Of a stretch of DNA of 64,000 bases, positions 27,495-36,641 are shown one piece after another. The notes beneath the pieces were generated by a model. The model saw only the letters and a program-made list of their open reading frames with translations, was not told where the DNA came from and did not search any database. Every line of letters begins with the position of its first letter. The first letter of the stretch is position 1. The stretch is from Sphingobacterium thalpophilum. Lineage in GTDB: Bacteria > Bacteroidota > Bacteroidia > Sphingobacteriales > Sphingobacteriaceae. A program made the position numbers and the translations under genes. The DNA is taken from assembly GCA_945868825.1 (NCBI GenBank), contig CAMBMM010000001.1:248001-312000 (forward strand), given 5' to 3'.

Positions 27495-28487
27495 TTATTT
27501 CCAGGGGCAAACAATAGATTGGAACCGTTTATTTGATTGTCGAAAAATCAGAGATAATTCAAAACTACCCGGTAGACTGGTGTTTTGCACTTGTTTAGAA
27601 ATGCTAAAATCATAGCTTAAGCCCAGTTGCATATTACCCGTGAGAAGCCCTAAGTAGGGATAAATAGCATCATTATTTCGGTACCACATACCGGCCCAGA
27701 GCATGCGGTTGTTATCGCTATTTGGTAGTTGTATGCCTGTAGCTCCTCCGATTGAAAGATAGCTTTGGTTGCCCTGTTTTTGATAGATGCCACTCATATG
27801 GTAACTCCATTGACCTGATGGGCTGTAGGTGGCGCTTAGGTGTATAGATTGTTTGGCTGGAAGTACTTGTTCTGTATTGCTGGTAAAACTTTGTTTTGGC
27901 TTGTTTAAATGAAATAATGCAGCCCCCATATCCAGGTCTAATACATCTGTTTGAAAATTATAAAAAAGCCCTGCCGAGAGTGATAAAAATGGTTTTAACG
28001 TAGATAAACTGCTTTCTCCACTAGGTAGGCTTGTGTCAAAATTCTCTCCTACAAACTGTTCGCCAAAGGTTAATTTCGAAAAATCTAATTGCCTAGTTCC
28101 ATAGCTGGCTTGAATACCCATACCCAAGCGTTGATAGGTATTTACTTGCACATGATACGCCAGAGAAGTACTCGTGTAGGTGCTAGTAAATGCGCCATTC
28201 ATCGTTCTATCGGCTAAAAATGAAAGTCCCATTGCTAGGGTATTTTCTTGCGGATTAAGCCCCAAAAGTTTAACATCGGAAGTAAAACTAAAGCTGTTAA
28301 AGCGGGTACCAGAATTGGCCCATTGCTGCCTCACGTTACTTAGCGCTCTCCAAGTTCCTTGACTGGTACCTGTGTTTGCCGGATTGATGGCGTGTGGAGC
28401 AGTAAAAAATTGGGAAAAATGTGGATCCTGCCCAAAAACTGTGAGTGAGATAGAGGTAAATAGTAGTGATAATAAACGTTTAATCAT
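27495..28487 (-). CDS. PorP/SprF family type IX secretion membrane protein
   Basis: The 330-residue protein has a signal peptide (MIKRLLSLLFTSISLTVFG) followed by QDPHFSQFFTAPHAINPANTG, the PorP/SprF signature. The rest is amphipathic beta strands typical of an outer-membrane barrel. PorP/SprF proteins associate with the type IX secretion system and are often needed for secretion of a specific partner with a type B C-terminal domain. Its ATG overlaps the stop of the upstream sorting-domain gene (ATGA, 4 nt), so the two are translationally coupled, and the upstream product is its probable cargo. Confidence 0.9.
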   Translation of the reverse strand: MIKRLLSLLFTSISLTVFGQDPHFSQFFTAPHAINPANTGTSQGTWRALSNVRQQWANSGTRFNSFSFTSDVKLLGLNPQENTLAMGLSFLADRTMNGAFTSTYTSTSLAYHVQVNTYQRLGMGIQASYGTRQLDFSKLTFGEQFVGENFDTSLPSGESSLSTLKPFLSLSAGLFYNFQTDVLDLDMGAALFHLNKPKQSFTSNTEQVLPAKQSIHLSATYSPSGQWSYHMSGIYQKQGNQSYLSIGGATGIQLPNSDNNRMLWAGMWYRNNDAIYPYLGLLTGNMQLGLSYDFSISKQVQNTSLPGSFELSLIFRQSNKRFQSIVCPWK

Positions 28488-30844
28488 CGTATTAAAACTG
28501 TTTGCCCTCTTTTACGAATAATGGATCCGTCTACTCCAATTCCCTCAGCTGTCCATACAAATGTATCGGGGCCTTGCTGGATTCCCCCATTTGTGCCATT
28601 CCAAAGCTTTGTTAAATCACTTGTTTCAAATAGCATGTGTCCCCAGCGGTTAAAAATTCTGAAATAACTCAATTTTGTAATCCCAACAGCAAAAATATCT
28701 AGCAAATCATTGTGTCCATCGCCATTGGGTGTAAAGGCACTAGGTACTTCAAAGTCCATTTTTCGTAGCACCCGTACTACAACTCTATCCACTGTAACAC
28801 AACCAGTTGTACTTTCAATAGTTACTGTGTAACTGATGGTTTCGTTGTGCAGAAAAACAGGATTTGCACTAAACGGATTACTTAATCCGGTGCTAGGCAC
28901 CCAGGTATAAATAGTACCTAAAGGCCTTGCTTGTAGCGGCACAGATTGGCTTGGCTTGGTGAGTATAACCGGATAGGTAATGCCCGGAGCTGCAGCACTT
29001 ATTGTAATGTTTTTACGTACAGTAGCCGCTAAAGCCGCACAAGACATAGGTGTGGCTGTTAGTGTTATTTCATAATTGCCAGCGTTTGGGTAGGTATGTA
29101 TTGCCGAATTACTTGCGGATACTGCAGTTCCATCGCCAAAATTCCACAGCCAATTTACAGGGCCAGCATTACTCAAGGTGCTGGTATTGGTGAAATCAAT
29201 TGGTTTTCCTGCACAACTTTGAGTAAAATTAAAATTAGGACTTGGTTTATCAGCTAGATCTAAGCGAATGGTTCTTTCGGCGTAATTGCAAAGATTGCCA
29301 TATACCCTCACGGTGTACTCACCTACGTTTGCAATACCAAAGTTCGGAATGCTTAAATTGGGTGTATTCGATGTATAGCCATTTGGCCCCGTCCACGTAT
29401 AACTAATACCACTTTCGCTTAGCGCCTGAACCGTTACCGTTGATCCCGGACAATTTAGACTATTGAAATTACCTAGTTCTATAATGGTTTTTCCGAAATC
29501 ACTAAAATAGCCAAATCGGGTGGTAGAGCCTTGGTCTCCATGAATAATTCCCATGTGGAACTTGCCAAGTCCGTTCACAATTTGGGCATTCCCGCCAGCC
29601 GCCAAGTCACTTAACGGAACGGTAATTCGAGCTACTTTCCATGCTCCCGCAGTTCCGGGAACATCTGTAAAGTTAGAAGCTTGGATGATGCTAGCGGAAT
29701 TATTAAAACTAAAATTACCAATTATGGCACTTGGTGCTAATATATTGACAAAGAAATCTTGCACTGTTGCTCGAGTTACACTTACCGAACTGGAGCCATT
29801 GGTACGCATAGAAGGAATTACAGCCCCACCAACTTCGCAACCAAAGCCTGTTACTTGGAAAATGTGTGCCGCTTTGCTGGTTTTTATGTATGCAGATTGG
29901 TCGCTAAGTAAGCCGGTGTAATACTCACCAGCATTTAATGTGGCTACTAAGGTGTTGTTCACTCTTACCTCAGTTCCATTATCAATTGCAAAAACATAGT
30001 AATAATCTACACCATAGAAATAGCCTTTAATCACTACAAATTCATTACCAGCAATACAATCAGGTATCAATTGATCTCCGGCAGTATCGGCACATCCATA
30101 GCCAGGATAGTTTATAGAATCATCTTTGGTAGAGATGGCTATCGGCTTTGTTGATGTTACCACAGTACCACCTGGGCGTTCATTTGCAATACCGCTTACA
30201 CCCGCACAGGTATAGGTTTGGCCCTTGTTTAGAGTAATGTTAAATGCGATATCTTTTGGGTGACTTTGTAAGTCTTTTTTAGGGATGATGGTTACCGTGG
30301 TATTATCTTCTGTAGCCACTATGCTAAAGGTGCAGGTATAGTTAGGTGGGCCAGCACTGCTAAAACCTTGTTGAAAAGGCAATGTAAATTTGGTCCCAAG
30401 AGCATTGGCCCCTTTTAAAGCATACATATCACCATTAAGGTTATTAGCAATATCATAATAACACGAAATTGAAGCCGAGGATTCAACTAAAATTCCTTTA
30501 TTAGTTATACTATTAATTTCGCTATTCTCTATTAAATTAATATAGGTAGTCAGGTCGATAGATTGAGAGCTATTGGCATTAATATCAACTACTATTGGGA
30601 TAAAGCTTGGATTAGCCGGTATGCTGATACGTACAGTTGCTGCAGTGTTATTAGCGGCAATTCTTAAAAAAATGGGCCTATCGCCATGATTTTGTTGCAA
30701 ATCAGGAGCTGCAAACCAAAAGTTTGTGTCACTTTGGGCCCATACCAATTGATGGTGAAACGAGGCCAGTAAACAAAGTAGTAAAAATCTTTTCAAAGTT
30801 GGTTTGATGCGTGTATCTTTTATAAAAATACAATTAATAATCAT
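28484..30844 (-). CDS. Secreted IgGFc-binding/PKD protein with type B (CHU_C) sorting domain
   Basis: The protein of about 786 residues has a signal peptide (KRFLLLCLLASFHHQLVWA). An N-terminal region like the IgGFc-binding domain covers roughly the first 400 residues (TNFWFAAPDLQQNHGD). An Ig-like stretch and a PKD domain (NWLWNFGDGTAVSASNSAIH) follow, then a C-terminal type B sorting domain (VPSAFTPNGDGHNDLLDIF, with FRIFNRWGHMLFE). It should be exported by type IX secretion and kept at the surface; a gliding or adhesion role is inferred. The ATG at 30844 is used. A TTG at 30794-30796 would give a more usual signal peptide. The longer frame extending to 30952 runs into the tmRNA gene and was rejected. 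Confidence 0.82.
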   Translation of the reverse strand: MIINCIFIKDTRIKPTLKRFLLLCLLASFHHQLVWAQSDTNFWFAAPDLQQNHGDRPIFLRIAANNTAATVRISIPANPSFIPIVVDINANSSQSIDLTTYINLIENSEINSITNKGILVESSASISCYYDIANNLNGDMYALKGANALGTKFTLPFQQGFSSAGPPNYTCTFSIVATEDNTTVTIIPKKDLQSHPKDIAFNITLNKGQTYTCAGVSGIANERPGGTVVTSTKPIAISTKDDSINYPGYGCADTAGDQLIPDCIAGNEFVVIKGYFYGVDYYYVFAIDNGTEVRVNNTLVATLNAGEYYTGLLSDQSAYIKTSKAAHIFQVTGFGCEVGGAVIPSMRTNGSSSVSVTRATVQDFFVNILAPSAIIGNFSFNNSASIIQASNFTDVPGTAGAWKVARITVPLSDLAAGGNAQIVNGLGKFHMGIIHGDQGSTTRFGYFSDFGKTIIELGNFNSLNCPGSTVTVQALSESGISYTWTGPNGYTSNTPNLSIPNFGIANVGEYTVRVYGNLCNYAERTIRLDLADKPSPNFNFTQSCAGKPIDFTNTSTLSNAGPVNWLWNFGDGTAVSASNSAIHTYPNAGNYEITLTATPMSCAALAATVRKNITISAAAPGITYPVILTKPSQSVPLQARPLGTIYTWVPSTGLSNPFSANPVFLHNETISYTVTIESTTGCVTVDRVVVRVLRKMDFEVPSAFTPNGDGHNDLLDIFAVGITKLSYFRIFNRWGHMLFETSDLTKLWNGTNGGIQQGPDTFVWTAEGIGVDGSIIRKRGQTVLIR

Positions 30845-30880
30845 ATTTAAGCAGTGCAAGGCATCATCCAAATTTTTGAA

Positions 30881-30918
30881 AAAAACAAAGCCCCGATAAT
30901 CATCGAGGCTTTGTTTTT
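30881..30918 (-). terminator. Terminator of the tmRNA gene
   Basis: A 17-bp inverted repeat (30881-30897 with 30902-30918; one mismatch, 4-nt loop) contains ACAAAGCC paired with GGCTTTGT and continues into T residues on the minus strand. It begins 4 nt after the mature 3' end of the tmRNA. Confidence 0.85.
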
Positions 30919-30921
30919 GTG

Positions 30922-31286
30922 TGGAGTCGGAGGGATTCGAACCCTCGTCCAAACATGGTGCAAATTACGCTTTCTACATGCTTAGCAATTCTTTAATTGT
31001 AGAGAAGTGGAAGGTGAATCGCTTACCTATACCGGCTTCCGTAGGTGTTGTATTTCGCTCATTCATCACACCGCTAAACAAGCTAGTTCGGTAGTTCGAT
31101 GCCTCTAATGTTTAACTTACCAAACAGAAGTTAAACGAGACAAAAGCTGATCTAATTCTAAATTAGGCAGCTAAGGCGTAATTGTTTTCGCCAATTATAG
31201 GTTGAAAGTTCAGATTAAAGCGCTAGACTAACAATGCGCTGCATGCTTACATACTTACCGCCATCCTGTCAATTCCGGTCGACCCC
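30922..31286 (-). ncRNA. ssrA: Transfer-messenger RNA
   Basis: The 365-nt RNA rescues stalled ribosomes by trans-translation together with SmpB, whose gene is at 62104-62553. The 5' end GGGGTCGACCGGAATTGACA is the conserved tmRNA start. The 3' end has the T-arm GGGTTCGAATCCC and the strand CGACTCC, which pairs with GGGGTCG in a seven-pair acceptor stem with one G-U. The resume frame encodes GENNYALAA and a stop. CCA is not encoded (the bases after the discriminator are CAC), so it must be added. A candidate promoter and a strong terminator bracket the gene. Confidence 0.96.
31163..31192 (-). other. tmRNA tag reading frame, GENNYALAA
   Basis: Minus-strand codons GGC GAA AAC AAT TAC GCC TTA GCT GCC TAA give the proteolysis tag. 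The ending ALAA is the ClpXP/ClpAP degron. The resume codon is glycine (GGC) where many other bacteria use alanine. Confidence 0.93.
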
Positions 31287-31297
31287 ATATGTATGTA

Positions 31298-31305
31298 CAA
31301 AGATA
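31298..31305 (-). promoter_or_regulatory. Candidate -7 element (TATCTTTG) of ssrA
   Basis: An exact TAnnTTTG on the minus strand ends 11 nt before the mature tmRNA 5' end. That leaves about 5 nt of precursor for RNase P to remove. No matching -33 TTTG was seen. Confidence 0.5.
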
Positions 31306-31335
31306 CGAAGAAATGGCTGTTTTTTTATGAAAAAT

Positions 31336-32535
31336 TTAGGCGGTGCGCCCTGGGTAAACCTTTAAGGCTTCCGCTAAACAATCCATCGCCAAGTTTAAAT
31401 CCGTGGTGTTTAGCACATAAGCCATACGCACTTCTTTCTTGCCGGCGCCAGGTGTACTGTAAAAACCTGTAGCAGGCGCAAACATTACGGTTTGGCTTTG
31501 ATAGCTAAAATCAGAAAGAATCCATTGACAAAATACATCGGCATCATCAATAGGTAATTGGGCAACAACATAAAAGGCACCACCTGGGTTGGGGCAATAA
31601 ACGCCATCCATTTTATTTAATTGATTCACCAATAAGTCTCTGCGGGCTGTATATTCTTCAGTAACGGCTTCAAAATACGAATCGGGTGTATCAATGGCCG
31701 CTTCGCCAGCTAGTTGCGAAACCATAGCCGGGCTTAATCGGGCTTGGGCAAATTTTAATGCCGCGGCCATTACGGCTTTATTTTTGGTAATTAAACAACC
31801 CAAACGGGCTCCACAGGCACTATAGCGTTTGGATACGGTATCTAGCACGATTACATTTTCTTCCAAACCACTTAAATGCATGGGCGAAATAAATTCGCGG
31901 CCATCGTAGCAAAATTCACGGTAAGCTTCGTCAGAAAATAAAAATAAATCGTGTTTTAAGCAAAGCTCTTTTAAAGCCTCAAGTTCTTCTTTAGAATATA
32001 GATAACCCGTTGGATTATTTGGATTGCAAATAATTATAGCCTTGGTTTTTTGCGTAATTACTTTTTCAAACTCGGTAATAGCAGGTAAGGCAAAACCATT
32101 TTCAATGTGCGATAAAATGGGTTTCACCACCACGTCGCTCATGCAGGCAAAGCCATTGTAATTGGCATAAAAAGGCTCTGGAATAATAATTTCATCGCCC
32201 GGGTTTAAGCAGGTTTGCATGGCAATGGTAATGGCTTCGGAGCCTCCATTCGTTACCAAAATATCTTCTGCTTTTATGGCATAATGTAGCTTATTGTAGT
32301 ATTCGGCTAATTTCTTGCGGTATGATGCCGTACCTTCAGAAGCGGTATAGGCCCACACTTTTTCATCAAAATTTTTGATGGCATTAAGCATTAATTCGGG
32401 TGTTTCAATATCGGGCTGACCAATATTTAAATGAAATACTTTTTTGCCAGCAGCTTTAGCCGCTTCGGCAAATGGACTTAATTTACGAATAGGAGAGGCA
32501 GGCATCTGCACTCCTTTTAGAGATATGGTAGGCAT
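31336..32535 (-). CDS. Class I/II pyridoxal-phosphate aminotransferase (aspartate aminotransferase-like)
   Basis: The protein of about 399 residues is a fold-type I aminotransferase. KVFHLNIGQPDIETPE lies near the N-terminus, IIICNPNNPTGY in the middle, FSDEAYREF holds the PLP-binding Asp/Tyr, and the Schiff-base lysine is in DTVSKRYSACGARLGC; the substrate-carboxylate arginine region is near the C-terminus (VRMAYV). It likely transfers amino groups between aspartate or aromatic amino acids and 2-oxoglutarate. The ATG at 32533-32535 (MPTISLKGVQMPASPIRKLS) was chosen because upstream codons lie in the preceding gene's terminator. The shikimate operon nearby makes an aromatic role possible but unproven. 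Confidence 0.86.
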   Translation of the reverse strand: MPTISLKGVQMPASPIRKLSPFAEAAKAAGKKVFHLNIGQPDIETPELMLNAIKNFDEKVWAYTASEGTASYRKKLAEYYNKLHYAIKAEDILVTNGGSEAITIAMQTCLNPGDEIIIPEPFYANYNGFACMSDVVVKPILSHIENGFALPAITEFEKVITQKTKAIIICNPNNPTGYLYSKEELEALKELCLKHDLFLFSDEAYREFCYDGREFISPMHLSGLEENVIVLDTVSKRYSACGARLGCLITKNKAVMAAALKFAQARLSPAMVSQLAGEAAIDTPDSYFEAVTEEYTARRDLLVNQLNKMDGVYCPNPGGAFYVVAQLPIDDADVFCQWILSDFSYQSQTVMFAPATGFYSTPGAGKKEVRMAYVLNTTDLNLAMDCLAEALKVYPGRTA

Positions 32536-32539
32536 GCCC

Positions 32540-32568
32540 CAAAAATACAAAAACCCCGCTGTTTCCAA
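32540..32568 (-). promoter_or_regulatory. Candidate promoter of the aminotransferase gene
   Basis: On the minus strand, TTG (32566-32568), an 18-nt spacer and TATTTTTG (32540-32547) match the Bacteroidota -33/-7 arrangement. The -7 element ends 4 nt before the ATG, implying a leaderless or nearly leaderless mRNA. The promoter lies within the terminator hairpin of the upstream DUF1573 gene. Confidence 0.5.
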
Positions 32569-32580
32569 CGGGGTTTTTGT
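32547..32580 (-). terminator. Terminator of the DUF1573 gene
   Basis: A perfect 12-bp inverted repeat (32547-32558 with 32569-32580; ACAAAAACCCCG and its complement) has a 10-nt loop and T-runs on both strands. It lies 16 nt after the DUF1573 stop. Confidence 0.85.
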
Positions 32581-32596
32581 AAGATGTTTTTTAAAA

Positions 32597-32998
32597 TTAT
32601 TGTTTGGCCGGCGCCGCAGCCAATACTTCACCTTTAATGTATAGCATTTTTACAGGTGTTTTAGCATTTGACTTTACAGTAATTGCTTTACTGAAAGGCA
32701 TCACCGCTGCTGAATTGTAGGTAACCGTAATTACACCAGTTTCTCCTTTTTTAACAGGAGTAGAGGTAAATTTAGGTACGGTACAACCACAAGTAGATTC
32801 TACATTCGTAATAATAATGGGTGCTTCGCCAATGTTGGTGAATTTAAAATCCACAGTAACTGGTTTTCCTTGAGGAATTTTGCCGAAATCGTAGGTTTCT
32901 TTATCAAATTTAAACTCAGCTTCTTGCTGAAATTTCATGGCACTTAATCCTACAAACATGGTTGCAAGAGTAAATAAGAAGACTATTTTTTTCATCAT
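32597..32998 (-). CDS. DUF1573 domain-containing exported protein
   Basis: The protein of about 133 residues has a signal peptide (MMKKIVFLFTLATMFVGLSA) and one DUF1573 domain, an Ig-like fold of the ASPM-SPD-2-Hydin type: FDKETYDFGKIPQGKPV, FTNIGEAPIIITNVESTCGC and VTYNSAAVMPFSKAITVKSN. The STCGC pair of cysteines is typical of the family. It is periplasmic or surface-exposed, with unknown function; proteins of this type are very common in Bacteroidota. Two adjacent ATG codons (32996-32998 and 32993-32995) could serve as start. It has its own candidate promoter and a strong terminator, so it is monocistronic. Confidence 0.87.
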   Translation of the reverse strand: MMKKIVFLFTLATMFVGLSAMKFQQEAEFKFDKETYDFGKIPQGKPVTVDFKFTNIGEAPIIITNVESTCGCTVPKFTSTPVKKGETGVITVTYNSAAVMPFSKAITVKSNAKTPVKMLYIKGEVLAAAPAKQ

Positions 32999-33016
32999 TT
33001 TTTGATTATTTATACA

Positions 33017-33024
33017 CAAATATA
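33017..33024 (-). promoter_or_regulatory. Candidate -7 element (TATATTTG) of the DUF1573 gene
   Basis: Exact TAnnTTTG on the minus strand, 18 nt before the ATG pair. The -33 region shows no clear TTTG. Confidence 0.42.
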
Positions 33025-33098
33025 AACTATTTACACTATTCGTAAAAGGTTTTTAAGAAACCTTATAACGCTGCAACTTCGTATAGCGTATATTTTCT

Positions 33099-33106
33099 TA
33101 TTTTTG
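33099..33106 (+). promoter_or_regulatory. Candidate -7 element (TATTTTTG) of the E1 dehydrogenase gene
   Basis: Exact TAnnTTTG, 18 nt before the ATG at 33125, giving a predicted leader of about 12 nt. It is divergent from the DUF1573 promoter 75 nt away. Confidence 0.42.
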
Positions 33107-33124
33107 TGCAATTTAAAAACCACT

Positions 33125-35542
33125 ATGTCAGCACTAAACCATACCGAAACCACAGCCTTTGATGCTTCAGAGCTTAGCTTTGAGGACTTTAAGCAGGTAG
33201 TCATTCAGGATTATAAACTAGCTTACGAAAGCCGTCAGGCCAGTTTATTGGGAAGAAAAGAAGTGCTTACCGGCAAGGCTAAGTTTGGTATTTTTGGTGA
33301 TGGTAAAGAAGTAGCTCAATTGGCAATGGCTAAGGCATTTAAAGCCGGCGACTGGCGTTCGGGCTATTACCGCGATCAAACCTTTATGTTCGCTACCGGT
33401 ATGTTAAGCATTACCGAGTTTTTTGCGCAATTGTACGCCAACCCCGATGTGCTAGCAGAGCCGGCTTCGGCAGGCCGTCAGATGAATGGCCATTTTGCTA
33501 CCCGTACCTTACATGATGATGGTTCTTGGAAAGATTTAACCGCTACTAAAAATTGCTCGGCCGATATATCGCCTACCGGTGGTCAAATGGCCCGTTTGGT
33601 GGGTTTGGCTTATGCTTCAAAATTATACCGTCAAAATAAAGAATTAGACTATTTAAAAAACTTTTCGGTACAAGGTAACGAAGTTGCTTTCGGTACCATT
33701 GGCAATGCATCTAGCTCCGAAGGCGTATTTTTTGAAGCTATGAATGCCGCCGGAGTTTTACAAATACCAATGGCCGTTTCGGTATGGGACGATGCCTACG
33801 GCATTTCCGTTCCGGCCGAATTCCAAACAACAAAACAAGATATTTCGGAAATATTAAAAGGCTTTCAGCGTGATGAAAAAGGCGAAGGTTTTGAAATTTA
33901 TAAAGTAAAAGGTTGGGATTATCCCGCATTATGCCAAGTATATCAGGAAGCCATAGCGACTTGCAGGACCAAGCATGTACCTGCTCTAATTCATGTAACT
34001 GAACTTACGCAACCTCAGGGGCACTCCACTTCGGGTTCGCACGAACGGTATAAATCTGCCGAACGTTTGGCTTGGGAGCAAGAATACGATTGCCTGACGC
34101 AAATGCGCAAATGGATGCTTGAAACTGCCATGAGTAGCGAAACGGAACTTGCGACATTGGAAGAAACCGCTAAAAATTATGTGCGGGAATGTCAGAAAAA
34201 GGCCTTGGCCGATTTTTTAAGTGCCATACAAACCGAAGCAAATGAGGCTATTGCCCTCTTGCAAGCTACGCAGATGCCCGAGGTATTAGCCTTGGCCGAA
34301 ACCTTAGCTAAAACGAGCGAAGTTTCTCGTAAAGAGGTATACCAAACGGTGCGTAAAGCAGTACGCCATTTACGTTCGATGCAAAGCCTGGCCAAAACAG
34401 ACTTGCTGAATTGGTATAGACAACAACAAAAAAAGATGGCGGAGGCGTATAATTCTAAATTATTTACCGAAACCAGCCAAAGCCCGGCTAAGGTACCGCA
34501 TGTAGCCGTAGCATACGCTGCCGATGCTCCACTTTTGGACGGTCGCGAAATTTTAAATGCGTGTTTTGATGCCCATTTTAACCGCGATCCCAGAGTATTG
34601 GCCTTTGGAGAAGATGTAGGTAAAATTGGCGACGTAAACCAAGGCTTTGCCGGTTTGCAAGAAAAATACGGCGATTTGCGCATCACCGACACCGGTATTC
34701 GTGAAATGACCATTATTGGCCAAGGTATTGGTTTAGCCATGCGTGGCTTAAAACCTATTGCCGAAATTCAATACCTAGATTATTTATTATTTGCCTTAAA
34801 CATTTTGAGCGATGATTTGGCCACAGTTAGTTACCGTACCAAGGCCGGCCAAAAAGCACCACTCATTATTCGTACTCGTGGACACCGTTTAGAAGGAGTT
34901 TGGCATTCGGGTTCGCCAATGGGTATGATTGTAAACTCCTTAAGAGGCGTTCACGTATGCGTGCCTAGAAATATGACCCAAGCGGCTGGTATGTATAATG
35001 TGCTCCTTCGCGGCGATGAGCCTGCTTTGGTAATAGAATGCTTAAATGGCTATCGATTAAAAGAAAAACTCCCTCAAAATATTGCAGATTTTACGGTTTC
35101 TTTAGGTGCTGCCGAAATTATTCGCGAAGGGAAAGATGTAACTATTGTTTCTTACGGCTCTACGCTGCGTATTGTGCAAGAAGCCGCCGAAGATTTAGAG
35201 AAATTAGGCATTTCGGTAGAAATAGTAGATCCACAAACTTTATTGCCTTTTGATATAAACGGAATTTGTGCACAATCGCTTAAGAAAACCTCTAAATTAT
35301 TGGTGGTTGATGAAGATGTACCGGGTGGTGCATCGGCTTATATTTTACAACATGTGCTCGAAAATCAGAAAGGATATTATTGTTTAGATGGTCAGCCGAA
35401 AACCCTAACCGCAAAAGCACATCGGCCACCATACGGTTCTGATGGAGATTATTTCACCAAGCCTTCGGTAGAAGATGTGGTGGAAACGGTATATGCCATG
35501 ATGCACGATAGCAAACCGAATCAGTTTCCTGCTATATATTAA
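33125..35542 (+). CDS. 2-oxoacid dehydrogenase E1 component, fused alpha and beta subunits
   Basis: The cytosolic protein of about 805 residues joins the E1-alpha domain (about 20-360) to the E1-beta domain (about 475-800: [20 protein letters not shown] and [18 protein letters not shown]). It decarboxylates a 2-oxoacid, most likely branched-chain 2-oxoisovalerate or pyruvate, with thiamine diphosphate and passes the acyl group to E2. The alpha-domain cofactor motif reads GNASSSEG...WDDAYGIS; the usual aspartate of GDG/GDAS is Asn here. The ATG at 33125 was chosen over an upstream TTG that lies inside the promoter. Its end overlaps the convergent aroC by 4 nt. E2 and E3 genes are not in the window. 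Confidence 0.87.
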   Translation: MSALNHTETTAFDASELSFEDFKQVVIQDYKLAYESRQASLLGRKEVLTGKAKFGIFGDGKEVAQLAMAKAFKAGDWRSGYYRDQTFMFATGMLSITEFFAQLYANPDVLAEPASAGRQMNGHFATRTLHDDGSWKDLTATKNCSADISPTGGQMARLVGLAYASKLYRQNKELDYLKNFSVQGNEVAFGTIGNASSSEGVFFEAMNAAGVLQIPMAVSVWDDAYGISVPAEFQTTKQDISEILKGFQRDEKGEGFEIYKVKGWDYPALCQVYQEAIATCRTKHVPALIHVTELTQPQGHSTSGSHERYKSAERLAWEQEYDCLTQMRKWMLETAMSSETELATLEETAKNYVRECQKKALADFLSAIQTEANEAIALLQATQMPEVLALAETLAKTSEVSRKEVYQTVRKAVRHLRSMQSLAKTDLLNWYRQQQKKMAEAYNSKLFTETSQSPAKVPHVAVAYAADAPLLDGREILNACFDAHFNRDPRVLAFGEDVGKIGDVNQGFAGLQEKYGDLRITDTGIREMTIIGQGIGLAMRGLKPIAEIQYLDYLLFALNILSDDLATVSYRTKAGQKAPLIIRTRGHRLEGVWHSGSPMGMIVNSLRGVHVCVPRNMTQAAGMYNVLLRGDEPALVIECLNGYRLKEKLPQNIADFTVSLGAAEIIREGKDVTIVSYGSTLRIVQEAAEDLEKLGISVEIVDPQTLLPFDINGICAQSLKKTSKLLVVDEDVPGGASAYILQHVLENQKGYYCLDGQPKTLTAKAHRPPYGSDGDYFTKPSVEDVVETVYAMMHDSKPNQFPAIY

Positions 35543-36630
35543 AGTTTAGCGGTTTTATTGCGTAAGTAGTGGTCGGCTAGCACCAACGCAGCCATGGCTT
35601 CTACAATAGCAACGGCTCTTGGTACTACACAAGGGTCGTGGCGCCCTTTGCCCGAAACATTTACTGCTTCGCCTGCTTTATTTACACTAGCTTGTGCTTG
35701 CATAATGGTGGCTACAGGCTTAAATCCAACTCGGAAATTAATTTCCATCCCGTTTGTAATGCCCCCTTGAATACCTCCAGAGAAATTGGTAAGGGTGTGT
35801 GCTTTTTCATTTGATGCAGCTACAAAGGCATCGTTATGTTCCGAGCCCTTCATTCGGGTTCCATCAAAACCAGAGCCATACTCAAAGCCGTGAACGGCAT
35901 TGATGCTCAGCATGGCTTTCCCTAAATCGGCATGGATTTTATCAAATACAGGTTCGCCTAAACCAGCTGAGCAATTGCGAATAATTGCCGAAATTTTTCC
36001 GCCAATAGTATCTCCATCTTTACGCATAGTTTCAATGCAGTCAATCATTTCCTTAGCCGTGGCCGGGTCTACACAACGAACGGGCGTAACCTCTCGTTGT
36101 TGGGTTAATACGTCAATTGATTCGTTGCCCAAGCCCGGAGCTTCTATGTTTCCTACGGCCGATACATGGGCAAAAATTTCGATACCAGCTTGGGCTAAAA
36201 GTAATTTGGCAATAGCTCCTGCAGCTACTCTTGCTGCGGTTTCTCTTGCCGATGAGCGGCCCCCGCCACGGTAATCGCGGTGTCCGTATTTGGCATCGTA
36301 AGTATAATCGGCATGCGACGGACGATAGACATCTTGTATATGGCCATAATCTGCCGAACGTTGATCTTCATTGGGAATAAGCAAGCAAATGGGCGTTCCG
36401 ATGCTTTTCCCTTCAAACACACCCGATAGAATTTGTACCGTATCGCTTTCTTTACGTTGGGTGGTTAGTTGCGACTGTCCCGGACGGCGTTTATCTAATT
36501 CGTGCTGAATAAAATCAATATCGATTGCCAAATTGGCCGGACAACCATCAATAATTACACCAATGGCCACTCCATGCGATTCGCCGAAAGTGCTTATTCT
36601 GAAGTGTTGTCCAAAAGTATTGCCTGCCAT
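35539..36630 (-). CDS. aroC: Chorismate synthase
   Basis: The 363-residue enzyme removes phosphate from 5-enolpyruvylshikimate 3-phosphate using reduced FMN to give chorismate. Signature sequences are clear: [17 protein letters not shown] at the N-terminus, [18 protein letters not shown] near residue 115-135, and the C-terminal [17 protein letters not shown]. Length is normal. It is the last gene of the aro operon, 11 nt after aroA, and its end overlaps the E1 gene by 4 nt. Confidence 0.96.
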   Translation of the reverse strand: MAGNTFGQHFRISTFGESHGVAIGVIIDGCPANLAIDIDFIQHELDKRRPGQSQLTTQRKESDTVQILSGVFEGKSIGTPICLLIPNEDQRSADYGHIQDVYRPSHADYTYDAKYGHRDYRGGGRSSARETAARVAAGAIAKLLLAQAGIEIFAHVSAVGNIEAPGLGNESIDVLTQQREVTPVRCVDPATAKEMIDCIETMRKDGDTIGGKISAIIRNCSAGLGEPVFDKIHADLGKAMLSINAVHGFEYGSGFDGTRMKGSEHNDAFVAASNEKAHTLTNFSGGIQGGITNGMEINFRVGFKPVATIMQAQASVNKAGEAVNVSGKGRHDPCVVPRAVAIVEAMAALVLADHYLRNKTAKL

Positions 36631-36641
36631 AGGGGTTAAAA

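Noticed and set aside
30845-30952. Upstream extension of the IgGFc/PKD gene into the tmRNA gene
   Set aside because: The extra codons cover the tmRNA 3' end and its terminator; a signal peptide begins further in.
34192-34740. 182-codon open frame antisense to the E1 gene
   Set aside because: Opposite strand of a conserved enzyme; no domain or start signal is seen.
36225-36422. Small frame antisense or alternate to aroC
   Set aside because: It is an out-of-frame reading of aroC with no supporting features.
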